Origin: Clostridia bacterium
Lineage (GTDB): Bacteria; Bacillota; Clostridia; Oscillospirales; Acutalibacteraceae
NCBI GenBank assembly: GCA_017435865.1
Contig: JAFSEF010000130.1
Coordinates: 1 to 64,000 of the forward strand
Direction of reading: 5' to 3'
Length of the DNA stretch: 64,000 nucleotides
Shown: one piece after another, positions 30,891 through 39,800 of the stretch
Layout of the letters: each line of letters starts with the position of its first letter
How positions within the stretch are numbered: position 1 is the first letter of the stretch
Notes under the pieces: generated by a model
What the model was told of the DNA's origin: nothing
Database searches by the model: none
What the model saw: the letters and a program-made list of their open reading frames with translations, nothing else
Program-made: the position numbers and the translations under genes

Positions 30891-32000
30891 TTATTTGAGC
30901 ACTTCGCTGCTGTTGAGAATCATGGTTGAGTACAGGAACAGCACATCCGATCCTTCCGTAAAGTCTACAAAATTGCCGAGCATTGCACTTTGCAGATAGC
31001 GGATATCGATGAGGGTGATTTTTGCATAGCTGTCAATAAAGTACGGAGCAATGCTGCTGCCGAACGAATCGCGGAACAAGAACAGTTCACGGTCGGTTGC
31101 GGCATCGGGATTCTCAATGGTGACAAGCGAAAGAGGACCGGACAGATACAGCTCATACGGGTCTTTGCCGTTTGCTTTTTCAAAGTCATACACACCGATG
31201 TCCTTGCGGTTTTCATGGTCATATACTTTGACATTGTCAAACAAGGCATTGTCTGCATAATACATGGTTTCCGCCTCGGCAGGCAACGCAGCCTGTCCGT
31301 AGTACACACCGTAAAACGGTACGTCGAGTTCTTTCATTTCATAAGAAAGACCTGCGGTCTGTGCGGCATTCATTCCCTGCAACAGGGCATCTGCTGTCGG
31401 ACGGATTGCTTCCTGCCGCCAGTGGGTATCGGTTTTGTAGTAGTCGTCAATCTGCAGCGTATCAAAAATATCAATGTATTCAAAACGCTGCATGGATTCC
31501 TGTATCGCAGCTTCAAAACGGTCATAATCAATGCAAAGCTGCTTTGCATCTTCCTGCAGGAAGTAGTTTTTATCGGGAATCAGCGAAAAATATACATTGT
31601 AGTTTCCGTCTTTGAAATAGCGGTCATAAACCGAGTTGAACACCTTGGCTGCATAGGCAATGCTGTCTTCATTCTGCGGATACTGAATGGCAGCATAGTA
31701 ACCGTCTTTGATGTAGATGTCGTTGTTTTCGCTTTTTGCAAAGAGGTATTTGTTTGCAAGCGCTTTGACCGTGCGGAACTGCTCACGCAGCGGAAACTGG
31801 TCAACGGTGAACTCTTCAAATTCGGTCATGAACGTGCCCGACAGCAGGGTTTTGACTGAGACAGACGGCATCTGTGCCATGAGTCTGCGTTCGGTTTCGG
31901 AATATGTGTCCTTCTCACGGAACACGGCAACGCCCGACAGACCGAACAACAAAACTGCAAACAGAATGCTGATGATTTTGTGTTTGAGAGAATGATTCAT
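30891..32000 (-). CDS. DHHW/AlgX-like SGNH-type acetyltransferase partner
   Basis: 369 residues: an N-terminal membrane helix (about 8-28) and an extracytoplasmic SGNH-like domain. The motif DTHW at 191-194 (YKTDTHWRQEA) and the Ser of RDSFGSS (Ser312) match DHHW/AlgJ-AlgX proteins. Those work with an MBOAT protein to move acyl groups from cytoplasm to an extracellular polysaccharide. ATG after AAAGGAG. It lies 20 bp downstream of an MBOAT gene on the same strand, which supports the pairing. Confidence 0.9.
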   Translation of the reverse strand: MNHSLKHKIISILFAVLLFGLSGVAVFREKDTYSETERRLMAQMPSVSVKTLLSGTFMTEFEEFTVDQFPLREQFRTVKALANKYLFAKSENNDIYIKDGYYAAIQYPQNEDSIAYAAKVFNSVYDRYFKDGNYNVYFSLIPDKNYFLQEDAKQLCIDYDRFEAAIQESMQRFEYIDIFDTLQIDDYYKTDTHWRQEAIRPTADALLQGMNAAQTAGLSYEMKELDVPFYGVYYGQAALPAEAETMYYADNALFDNVKVYDHENRKDIGVYDFEKANGKDPYELYLSGPLSLVTIENPDAATDRELFLFRDSFGSSIAPYFIDSYAKITLIDIRYLQSAMLGNFVDFTEGSDVLFLYSTMILNSSEVLK

Positions 32001-32020
32001 ACGTACGCTCCTTTCCGCAA

Positions 32021-33427
32021 TCAGAATCTGAAATACAGGAACGGATTGTAAGAGCCGTCCACGAGGTAGGCAGTGACAAGCAACAGCAGGATCACAAGCA
32101 CAACAGGTTCAAGCACATTGAGTACACGGCCTGCCGTCTTTTTCTGCTGCAGTTTCAGGCAGGCATCACGAAGCAGCGGTGTTGCACCGATGCAGCCTGC
32201 AAGCAACACGGGAGCATAGTTACGCAGATACCAGAAGAAGGATTCGGATACCAGAGGATAATCACCTGCACCGAACAGACCGCCGAGGTAACGCACCGCT
32301 TCACCCATGTCTGCGGCATTGAAGATGACAAAGCTGAACAGCACCATCAACAGAACATAGATATGACTGATGACTTTTGTCTTTTTCAGGTATTTCAGCA
32401 GGAAGAACTTTTCAATCAGAAGCAGCACGGCAAAGTAAACACCCCATACGATGAAAACCCAGTCCGCACCGTGCCAGAATCCCGTGAGCATCCACACAAC
32501 AAAGATATTGAAGCAATGACGTGCCTTGCTGACACGGTTGCCGCCCAGGGGAATGTAAACATAGTCGCGGAACCACGAGCCCAGAGACATATGCCATCTT
32601 CTCCAGAACTCGGTGGCGGAAGCAGAAATATAAGGATAGTTGAAATTCTCCATAAAACGGAATCCGAACAGGTGACCCAGACCGATCGCCATGTCCGAAT
32701 AGCCGGAAAAGTCAAAGTAAACGTGCAGCATATAGCACACTGCATAAAACCAGAAGAACAGAACACTCTTGTCGTCGCTTGCCTTGAAAGCATCACACAC
32801 TTCACCTAAGATGTTGGCAAGCAGAACTTTTTTGGAAAGACCGATGATAAAACGGCGGATACCGTCCGCAACAAATGCAAAGGTGTGTTTTCTGTCATTC
32901 AGCTGCAGAGCAATGTCTGCATAACGTACAATCGGACCTGCAATGAGCTGCGGGAACATAGTGACGTAAGAAGCAAGATTGATAACATTTTTCTGTGCAG
33001 GCACATCCTTGCGGTAGACGTCAACACAGTAAGAAAGAATCTGGAACGTATAGAAGCTGATGCCGATGGGAAGTGCAATGTGGAGCATCTTCACATCCAG
33101 CCCTGTCAGTTTGACAAAGTTTTCAACAAAGAAGTTGGCATATTTGAAATAGCCTAAGAAACCGAGGAAAATACAAACCGCTACAATGAGCACCGCTTTG
33201 GCAGCTTTGGGTTTTGTGTCAATGCATTTTTCAATGACAAGACCTGCCGCATAGCCGATGACGATGGTCACTGCCATAAGAAGCACATACTTCGGCTCAC
33301 CCCAACCATAGAACACAAGCGAGGTCAGCAAAAGAACGGCATTTTTGAATTTTTTAGGTGCAATAACATACAAAATAAGCACACACGGCAGAAAATAATA
33401 CAAAAACGGAATACTCGAAAATAACAT
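32021..33427 (-). CDS. MBOAT-family O-acyltransferase (AlgI-like)
   Basis: A 468-residue polytopic membrane protein of the MBOAT/AlgI family. The invariant catalytic His is His319 in GFWHGADW. The conserved W-x-RW-H-like block is TEFWRRWHMSLGSWFRDYVY and the N-terminal block is FYGWGEPKYVLL. It carries acyl groups across the membrane for O-acetylation of a cell-wall or capsular polysaccharide by the DHHW partner encoded next. ATG follows AGGAGG. A lipoprotein gene lies 61 bp upstream with no obvious terminator. Confidence 0.95.
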   Translation of the reverse strand: MLFSSIPFLYYFLPCVLILYVIAPKKFKNAVLLLTSLVFYGWGEPKYVLLMAVTIVIGYAAGLVIEKCIDTKPKAAKAVLIVAVCIFLGFLGYFKYANFFVENFVKLTGLDVKMLHIALPIGISFYTFQILSYCVDVYRKDVPAQKNVINLASYVTMFPQLIAGPIVRYADIALQLNDRKHTFAFVADGIRRFIIGLSKKVLLANILGEVCDAFKASDDKSVLFFWFYAVCYMLHVYFDFSGYSDMAIGLGHLFGFRFMENFNYPYISASATEFWRRWHMSLGSWFRDYVYIPLGGNRVSKARHCFNIFVVWMLTGFWHGADWVFIVWGVYFAVLLLIEKFFLLKYLKKTKVISHIYVLLMVLFSFVIFNAADMGEAVRYLGGLFGAGDYPLVSESFFWYLRNYAPVLLAGCIGATPLLRDACLKLQQKKTAGRVLNVLEPVVLVILLLLVTAYLVDGSYNPFLYFRF

Positions 33428-33488
33428 TTTAATTACCTCCTGCGTGTGTGCAAAAATTATTTATTTGATTGTGTAAAAGCCTGTAACT

Positions 33489-34181
33489 TTAAGCGATAGC
33501 GTCTTCAACAAGAACTGTGCCGTTTACGGAAAGAGCAGCGGAGAAAGCGTTGATGATGTCAGCACCGCCGAAAGCAGCGATCACAACACCGTCAGCTTCA
33601 GCAATGATGAGCTGTTCGGGAGCACCGCAAAGGAACTGCATGGAAGAAATGCCATCCTTCAGAGCAGCAGCAAAAGCAGCAGCATCAGCGTCTTCGGTAA
33701 GAACATAAGCAGCAGCGGTAAGGTTGTTGCCGTTCATAGCGTGCATGATGGTAGCAAGTTCAGCAACTTCTGCAGTGTTTTCTGCGGGAACACCGAAAGT
33801 GAAAGTCAGAACTTCTTTGTCTTCAACGGAGTATGCACCGGGAGCACCCATAACAAAGCTGTCACCGCCTGCAAAGTAACCTGCGAGTTCTTCGGAGGAT
33901 GTTGCACCGAAAGCAGCTACAAGAGCTTCGTCAGCAATAACTTCTTCCCATACTGCGGAAAGAGCAGCAACAGCAGCAGTTTCTTCGCCTGCAACTTCGT
34001 CAGTGATTTCTTCTTCGGTGATTTCTTCGGTAATGTCTTCAGAGATTTCTTCGGATACATTGCCTTCAGTGATGACTTCATCAGCATTGCCGTCGGTCAG
34101 AGTGTCGGTGTTGTCTTTTGCGCATGCTGCAAAGCTTGCGACCATGAGAAGGGTAAGAACGATTGCGAGGATCTTTTTCAT
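33489..34181 (-). CDS. Acidic lipoprotein of unknown function
   Basis: 230 residues with a lipoprotein signal peptide; the lipobox is SFAAC with lipidated Cys20. A highly acidic Glu/Ile/Thr repeat tract follows (about 35-62, built from EEIT/EDIT units), then an Ala-rich domain of about 165 residues (AVWEEVIADEALVAAFG; MHAMNGNNLTAAAYVLTED). The outer domain looks intact but matches no family I know. ATG after AAGGAG. It may be expressed with the surface acylation operon. Confidence 0.75.
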   Translation of the reverse strand: MKKILAIVLTLLMVASFAACAKDNTDTLTDGNADEVITEGNVSEEISEDITEEITEEEITDEVAGEETAAVAALSAVWEEVIADEALVAAFGATSSEELAGYFAGGDSFVMGAPGAYSVEDKEVLTFTFGVPAENTAEVAELATIMHAMNGNNLTAAAYVLTEDADAAAFAAALKDGISSMQFLCGAPEQLIIAEADGVVIAAFGGADIINAFSAALSVNGTVLVEDAIA

Positions 34182-34246
34182 TGTGTTTGACTCCTTAAAA
34201 AATTTTTTTCATTTTTATAGAATAAAATTCCCGTTTCTGCGGAAAT

Positions 34247-34780
34247 TTATTCACGGGTAAGGGTGTAGTTGCCGTTTTCATCGGCAAAAAGTGTGTAAGC
34301 GGCGGGCAATCCGCGTCCGTTGACTTGCAGTACGGTGTTGTTTGCGGCATCCGGCTGCAACAGAATGATGCAATCGGCATCCACCTCACACTGCGTGACA
34401 TTTTCAAAAAGCAGTTGTGTGTCGGTGCTGAAAATGTTCATTGTACCGCCCTGTACGGAAAGCTCTGTACGGCTGTCGGTCGTCAGCACAAGACCGACGG
34501 GCTGTGTCATGCTGCGACGTGCTGCAAACGGAACGCTTGCTGCGGCAGGAACGGAAGACAGAATCTCGTTGTTCACCTGCAACTGCGGTTTTTGACCCGA
34601 TACAAACACACCTGCTGCAACCACCGCCAGACACGCCGCAAGACAGGCAAATCTGCGGAACATGACGATTCTGCCCTTGTTGTTTTGCGTTGCGGGCACG
34701 TCAGAAGTGCTGAGCACTTTCTCACGCAGAGAATCGGGCGGCAGAATGCTGCGGTAAGCATCTGCATAGCGTTGTGACAT
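34247..34780 (-). CDS. Putative anti-sigma factor
   Basis: 177 residues: an N-terminal cytoplasmic segment (1-40), one membrane helix (about 43-62, FACLAACLAVVAAGVFVSG) and an extracytoplasmic beta-rich domain. The start ATG overlaps the stop of the ECF sigma gene by one base (TAATG). This arrangement is typical of membrane anti-sigma factors. There is no recognisable zinc-binding anti-sigma motif. Confidence 0.7.
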   Translation of the reverse strand: MSQRYADAYRSILPPDSLREKVLSTSDVPATQNNKGRIVMFRRFACLAACLAVVAAGVFVSGQKPQLQVNNEILSSVPAAASVPFAARRSMTQPVGLVLTTDSRTELSVQGGTMNIFSTDTQLLFENVTQCEVDADCIILLQPDAANNTVLQVNGRGLPAAYTLFADENGNYTLTRE

Positions 34781-35265
34781 TATATTTCCTCTTTCAGCAG
34801 GATTTTCATTTTTTCGCGTGCCCGTGCAAGGCGCATTTTGACAGCAGAAACACCTGCGTTCAGAATATTTGCCGTTTCTTCAACCGAAAACCCTTCCAGT
34901 GCGTGCAAAACCAACACCGTCCGGTATTTTTCAGGCAACTGCGACAACGCTTCAAACAAGGCACTGACATCTTCTTTTGTGTCAGCAGGCAGGTCGGTTG
35001 CTTCTTCCAATGAAAAATGCGATCGTATGCTGCGTCTTCGTAACAGATCACGGCTGCGGTTGACGACCGAACGCAAAAACCATGCTTTCTCGTGGTTTTC
35101 GTCTGTAAATTGCGGCAAGGTTCGCATATAAGAGATAAAAACATCCTGCACGGCATCCTCGGCATCCTGCGTGTTCCCGAGGACGGCAAGAGCGGTTCTG
35201 TACATCTGTGCCGCGTGCCTGTCATACAGCAGGGCGGTTGCAGACGGTGAAAACTGTTGTTTCAT
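34780..35265 (-). CDS. ECF-type RNA polymerase sigma factor
   Basis: 161 residues from ATG 35265, which has AGGAG upstream (a longer frame reaches 35292 without one). Region 2: LYDRHAAQMYRTALAVLGNT and DAEDAVQDVFISYMRTLPQF. Region 4: LSQLPEKYRTVLVLHALEGF, then SVEETANILNAGVSAVKMRL ARAREK. A likely -10 TATACT lies at the complement of 35364-35369. It is translationally coupled to the anti-sigma gene. Target genes unknown; the adjacent surface genes are natural candidates. Confidence 0.92.
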   Translation of the reverse strand: MKQQFSPSATALLYDRHAAQMYRTALAVLGNTQDAEDAVQDVFISYMRTLPQFTDENHEKAWFLRSVVNRSRDLLRRRSIRSHFSLEEATDLPADTKEDVSALFEALSQLPEKYRTVLVLHALEGFSVEETANILNAGVSAVKMRLARAREKMKILLKEEI

Positions 35266-35446
35266 TTTTGCTCCTACATCAAGCAAACGCATCAGCGTTG
35301 CCTTCGGTCACATTTTTTTGAAAAAAATTTCAAACTTTTTCTGAAATTTTGCCGTACCGATTCAGTATAGCACATTCAAACAAAAATTGAAACAGAAAAA
35401 AGAAAAATTTTGGCTTTCTTCATTTGTCTTTTTCTGCTCTTCGGCA

Positions 35447-35475
35447 TTGACAAGAGAAAAAGCTTGTTGTATAAT
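35447..35475 (+). promoter_or_regulatory. Promoter of the 37-codon leader ORF
   Basis: TTGACA (35447-35452), 17 bp, TATAAT (35470-35475): a full consensus promoter. Confidence 0.85.
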
Positions 35476-35507
35476 ATGCACAATTTAAAAGAAAGCAGGT
35501 GTACAAC

Positions 35508-35621
35508 ATGACCACAAAGACGGCAGCAAACGGCAAAATGATGTCGATGTGTCCGTGTTTTGTTTTTTCATTTTGTGCTTTTGGTTCTGCTTTTGAAAGT
35601 GATATGCGTATTGTTTTTTGA
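35508..35621 (+). CDS. 37-residue Phe/Cys-rich leader-like peptide
   Basis: ATG 35508 follows AAAGCAGG at 8-nt spacing; 37 codons, TGA at 35619-35621. The start is polar (MTTKTAANGKMMSM) and the rest hydrophobic with six Phe and three Cys (CPCFVFSFCAFGSAFE). The coding RNA is strongly U-rich from 35558 to 35595. The stop codon touches the first base of a strong terminator stem. Consensus promoter, ribosome site, short ORF and terminator form a complete unit just upstream of carA. It could be an attenuation leader as in E. coli pyrBI, or an independent small hydrophobic peptide gene. A separate carA promoter lies after the terminator. Confidence 0.6.
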   Translation: MTTKTAANGKMMSMCPCFVFSFCAFGSAFESDMRIVF

Positions 35622-35650
35622 TCTCTCCGTTTTTCGGGGAGATTTTTTTT
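35620..35650 (+). terminator. Terminator/attenuator overlapping the leader stop codon
   Basis: ATCTCTCCG (35621-35629) pairs with CGGGGAGAT (35635-35643), then eight T. The stem begins at the last base of the leader stop codon, so a ribosome there would block folding. Confidence 0.85.
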
Positions 35651-35681
35651 GTGTAAACAAAAAAGTGTGTCGATTCAAATC

Positions 35682-35710
35682 TTGACAGCACTACAATGAT
35701 GGTTTATAAT
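35682..35710 (+). promoter_or_regulatory. carA promoter
   Basis: TTGACA (35682-35687), 17 bp, TATAAT (35705-35710): full consensus. A small hairpin GGGGG-ATTCA-CCCCC (35727-35741) sits between it and the carA ribosome site. Confidence 0.85.
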
Positions 35711-35760
35711 AATTATTTAGATATATGGGGGATTCACCCCCGAACGGAGGGACCTGTAAA

Positions 35761-36810
35761 ATGGAAAAGGCTTATCTTGTCCTGCAAAACGGACGTATTT
35801 TTGAAGGCAAACGCTTCGGTGCAAACGGCGACACGGTCGGCGAACTGATTTTCTCGACCGGCGTTGTCGGCTACATGGAGTTGCTGACCAATCCTGCTGC
35901 CGCAGGGCAGATGATTGTGGGAACCTTCCCCGTCACGGGCTGCTACGGTGTGCAGACTGCAGACGAACAGAGCAATGTCAACCCTGCCGCATTCATTGTG
36001 CGTTCTGTTTGCCAAACTCCCTCCAACTTCCGCAGTGAGGGTGGACTCGACGAATGGATGCAGAAAAAAGGCATAGTCGGTCTTTGCGACATCGACACCC
36101 GTGCACTGACCGCCATCATCCGTGACGAGGGTGCACAGATTGCCGCCATTTCCGATTCCGCTGACAAAGCACTGGCCCTCATTGATTCCTTTAAGGGACT
36201 TCCCGTGGGTGCAGGCTGCAAGGAAAGCTACACAGTGAAGGCCGAAAACGAAAAACGCAAGGTCACTTTCGTTGACCTCGGCACACAGAAATATGTGATT
36301 GACGAGCTTGTAAAGCTCGGCTGCACCGTCAAGGTCGTGCCGCAGAGCACCACCGCTGCCGAAATCCTTGCGGACAAACCCGACGGCGTGTTCATTTCCG
36401 ACGGTCCGGGCGACCCGACCGAAAACAAAGATCTTCTTCGCGTGCTTGCAGGTCTTCTCGGCAAGGTGCCCGTGTTTGCAGTGGGTCTGGGCCACCTCGC
36501 AGCCGCACTTGCACTCGGCGGAAAGCTTGTTTCCCTCAAGAGCGGCCACCACGGTGCAAACCAGCCTGTGACCGACCTCAAGGGCACCCGCACATACATC
36601 ACCACACAGCACCACAGACTTGCAGTCGATGCAGACAGCCTGCTCGGTAAGGGCATGCCCATCTTCGTCAACCGCAACGACAACACCAACGAAGGTATGG
36701 AATACACCGTATTCAACGCCATGACCGTCGCGTTCAATCCCGACAAGGTGACGAGCCATCAGGATACGGGCTTCCTGTTCAATAAATTCATGACTATGAT
36801 GGAGGGTTGA
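35761..36810 (+). CDS. carA: Carbamoyl-phosphate synthase small subunit, glutaminase triad missing
   Basis: 349 residues from ATG 35761 (GGAGGG 35746-35751, 9-nt spacing). CarA supplies ammonia to CarB by hydrolysing glutamine. The N-terminal CarA domain is clear (YLVLQNGRIFEGKRFGANGD, GFRSEG-like FRSEGGLDEWM, DIDTRALT) and the class I amidotransferase fold follows (DGVFISDGPGDP, SGHHGANQPV). The nucleophile motif, normally GICLGHQ, reads AVGLGHL with Gly242 for Cys. The His-Pro-Glu motif reads FNPD, with Asn326 and Asp328 for His and Glu. All three catalytic residues are changed although the length is normal. Glutaminase activity should be absent, so the complex probably uses free ammonia. 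Confidence 0.93.
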   Translation: MEKAYLVLQNGRIFEGKRFGANGDTVGELIFSTGVVGYMELLTNPAAAGQMIVGTFPVTGCYGVQTADEQSNVNPAAFIVRSVCQTPSNFRSEGGLDEWMQKKGIVGLCDIDTRALTAIIRDEGAQIAAISDSADKALALIDSFKGLPVGAGCKESYTVKAENEKRKVTFVDLGTQKYVIDELVKLGCTVKVVPQSTTAAEILADKPDGVFISDGPGDPTENKDLLRVLAGLLGKVPVFAVGLGHLAAALALGGKLVSLKSGHHGANQPVTDLKGTRTYITTQHHRLAVDADSLLGKGMPIFVNRNDNTNEGMEYTVFNAMTVAFNPDKVTSHQDTGFLFNKFMTMMEG

Positions 36811-36814
36811 GAAA

Positions 36815-39800
36815 ATGCCGCTGGATAAAAACATCAAAAAAGTTCTTGTGATCGGCTCCGGCCCGATCGTCATCGGCCAGGCTGCCGAATTCGACTACGC
36901 AGGTGCACAGGCCTGCCGCGTGCTCAAAAGCTTCGGTCTTGACGTTGTGCTCGTCAACTCCAACCCTGCTACCATCATGACCGACCAGGCTCTTGCCGAC
37001 GAAATTTATCTTGAACCGCTGACGGTGGAATCCGTCAAACGTATCATCCGCAAGGAAAAGCCCGACTCCCTGCTTGCAGGATTGGGCGGTCAGACAGGTC
37101 TGACCCTTGCCATGCAGCTTTCCAAGGACGGTTTCCTTGAAAGAAACAATGTCCGCCTGCTGGGTACGGATGCCGCTGCCATCGACCGTGCAGAAGACAG
37201 ACAGATGTTCAAGGACACCATGGATGCCTGCAACCAGCCGACCATTCCGTCCGACATTGCAAACACCGTGGAAGACTGCCTTGCCGTTGCAGACAGAATC
37301 GGTTATCCCGTTATTGTCCGTCCCGCATTCACACTCGGCGGCTCGGGCGGCGGTGTTGCCAACGATGCAGAAGAACTCAGAGTCATTGCACGTACAGGTC
37401 TTGATGCCTCCCCCATCACCCAGGTTCTGATTGAGAAATACATCTTCGGTTGGAAAGAAATTGAATTTGAAACCATGCGTGACGCTCTGGGCAATGCCAT
37501 TGCCATCTGCTCGATGGAAAACGTCGACCCCGTTGGTGTGCACACAGGTGACTCCATCGTTGTCGCTCCCGCACTGTCCCTGACTCCGCAGGAATACACC
37601 ATGCTTCACAACGCCTCCATGGAAATCGTGCAGGCACTGGGCATTGTCGGCGGCTGTAACTGCCAGTTCGCACTCAATCCCAACAGCATGGAATATGCCG
37701 TTATCGAAGTCAATCCCCGTGTTTCCCGTTCGTCCGCACTCGCATCCAAGGCAACGGGTTACCCGATTGCAAAGGTTACCACCAAACTCGCTCTCGGTCT
37801 GACACTTGACGAAGTTATGAACGACATCACGGGCAAAACCTGTGCCTGTTTTGAACCGAGCGTTGACTATATCGTTATGAAGTTCCCCAAGTGGCCGTTC
37901 GACAAGTTCGGTTCCGCAAGCCGCAAGCTCGGTACGCAGATGAAGGCCACAGGCGAAGTTATGAGCATTGCTCCGTCCATCGAAATGGCACTTATGAAAG
38001 CCATCCGCGGTGCCGAAATCAGCCTTGATACCCTCAACGCAAAGCCCAAGAGTGACCTGTCTTTGAAAGAAAGACTCGGTGCTATGGACGATATGCGTAT
38101 TTTCACCATCTTTGAAGCCATCAAAGCCGGTGTTTCACTCGACGAAATTTTTGACATCACCCGCATCGACCGTCTGTTCCTGCATGCCATCAAGAATCTT
38201 GCCGATTATGAGCTTGACATTGCCGCAAACGGTCTTGACGAAGAAAGATATATGCAGGGCAAAAAGTACGGTTATCCCGATGTTGCCCTTGAACGCATTG
38301 CAGGTGTGAAGATTCCGTTCCACCGCAATGCCGTCTACAAAATGGTAGACACCTGTGCTGCTGAATTTGCAGCCGAAACTCCCTATTTCTACTCCACCAT
38401 GGATGACGACTGCGAAGCCAGAGCATTCATTGACGATATCAAGCCGAAAATTATGGTTCTCGGTTCGGGTCCCATCCGCATCGGTCAGGGTATCGAATTC
38501 GACTATTCCTCGGTTCACTGCGTATGGACACTCAAGGAAATGGGTTACGATGTGGTGATTGTCAACAACAACCCCGAAACCGTTTCCACCGACTACGACA
38601 CCGCCGACCGTCTGTACTTTGAGCCGCTGTGCCCCGAAGACATCATGAACATCATCGAAGTTGAAAAGCCTGTCGGTGTTGTTGTTGCATTCGGCGGCCA
38701 GACCGCTATCAAACTGACCAAGTTCCTGGACGACAAGGGCATCCGCATTCTCGGCACAAGTGCCAAGAGCATCGACACCGCCGAAGACCGCGATCAGTTT
38801 GATGCACTGCTTGAAAAGTTCGACATTCTTCGTCCCTCGGGTCGTGGCATCATGACCATGGACGAAGCACTTGCAGCTGCAAACGACCTCGGCTACCCTG
38901 TTCTGCTGCGTCCGAGCTATGTTATCGGCGGTCAGAACATGACCATTGCACACTGCGACAACGATGTTGTTAAATACATGAACATCATTCTGTCGGGCAA
39001 GATCGACAACCCTGTTCTGGTTGACAAATATCTGCCCGGTCAGGAGCTTGAAGTCGACGTCATTTCCGACGGTAAGGACGTTCTGATTCCCGGCATTATG
39101 GAACACATCGAACGTGCAGGCGTTCACTCGGGTGACTCCATTGCCGTGTATCCGCCGTTCAACCTGACAGACGTCATGAAACAGCGTATCATTGACTGTT
39201 CGACAAAGCTTGCCCTCGAACTCGGCACCAAAGGTCTTGTCAACATTCAGTATCTCATTTACCACAACGACCTGTATGTTATCGAAGTCAACCCCAGAGC
39301 ATCGCGTACCATTCCTTACATCAGCAAGGTCACCGGTGTTCCCATGGTCGACATCGCATCCAAGGTCATGACGGGGCAGCCGCTTGCCTCCCTCGGCTAC
39401 GGCACGGGACTGTACAGCGTTCCGCCCTACTACACCGTCAAGGTGCCCGTATTCTCCTTTGAAAAACTCAACGATGTCAACTCCATCCTCGGCCCCGAAA
39501 TGAAGTCCACGGGTGAAGTTCTCGGTATCGGTAAGAACCTTTCCGAAGCTCTGTTCAAGGGTCTGACCAGTGCAGGCTTCAAGATGAGAACCCTTTCCAC
39601 CGAACATCCCGCAGGTGTGTTCATTTCCGTTTCCGAGCATGACAACTACGAAATCGTCGGCCTTGCAAAGAAGTTCTCCGACCTTGGCATGACCATCTAT
39701 GCAACACCCGACACCGCAGATGCAATCGAAAGCCTCGGCACGGATGTTGTCCGTGTTCCCGTGATTGCCGAAAGCGACGAAGTATTCAAGCTGCTGGAAG

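Noticed and set aside
35485..35691. 68-codon minus-strand frame opposite the leader ORF
   Set aside because: It crosses the terminator and two plus-strand promoters and has no start signal.
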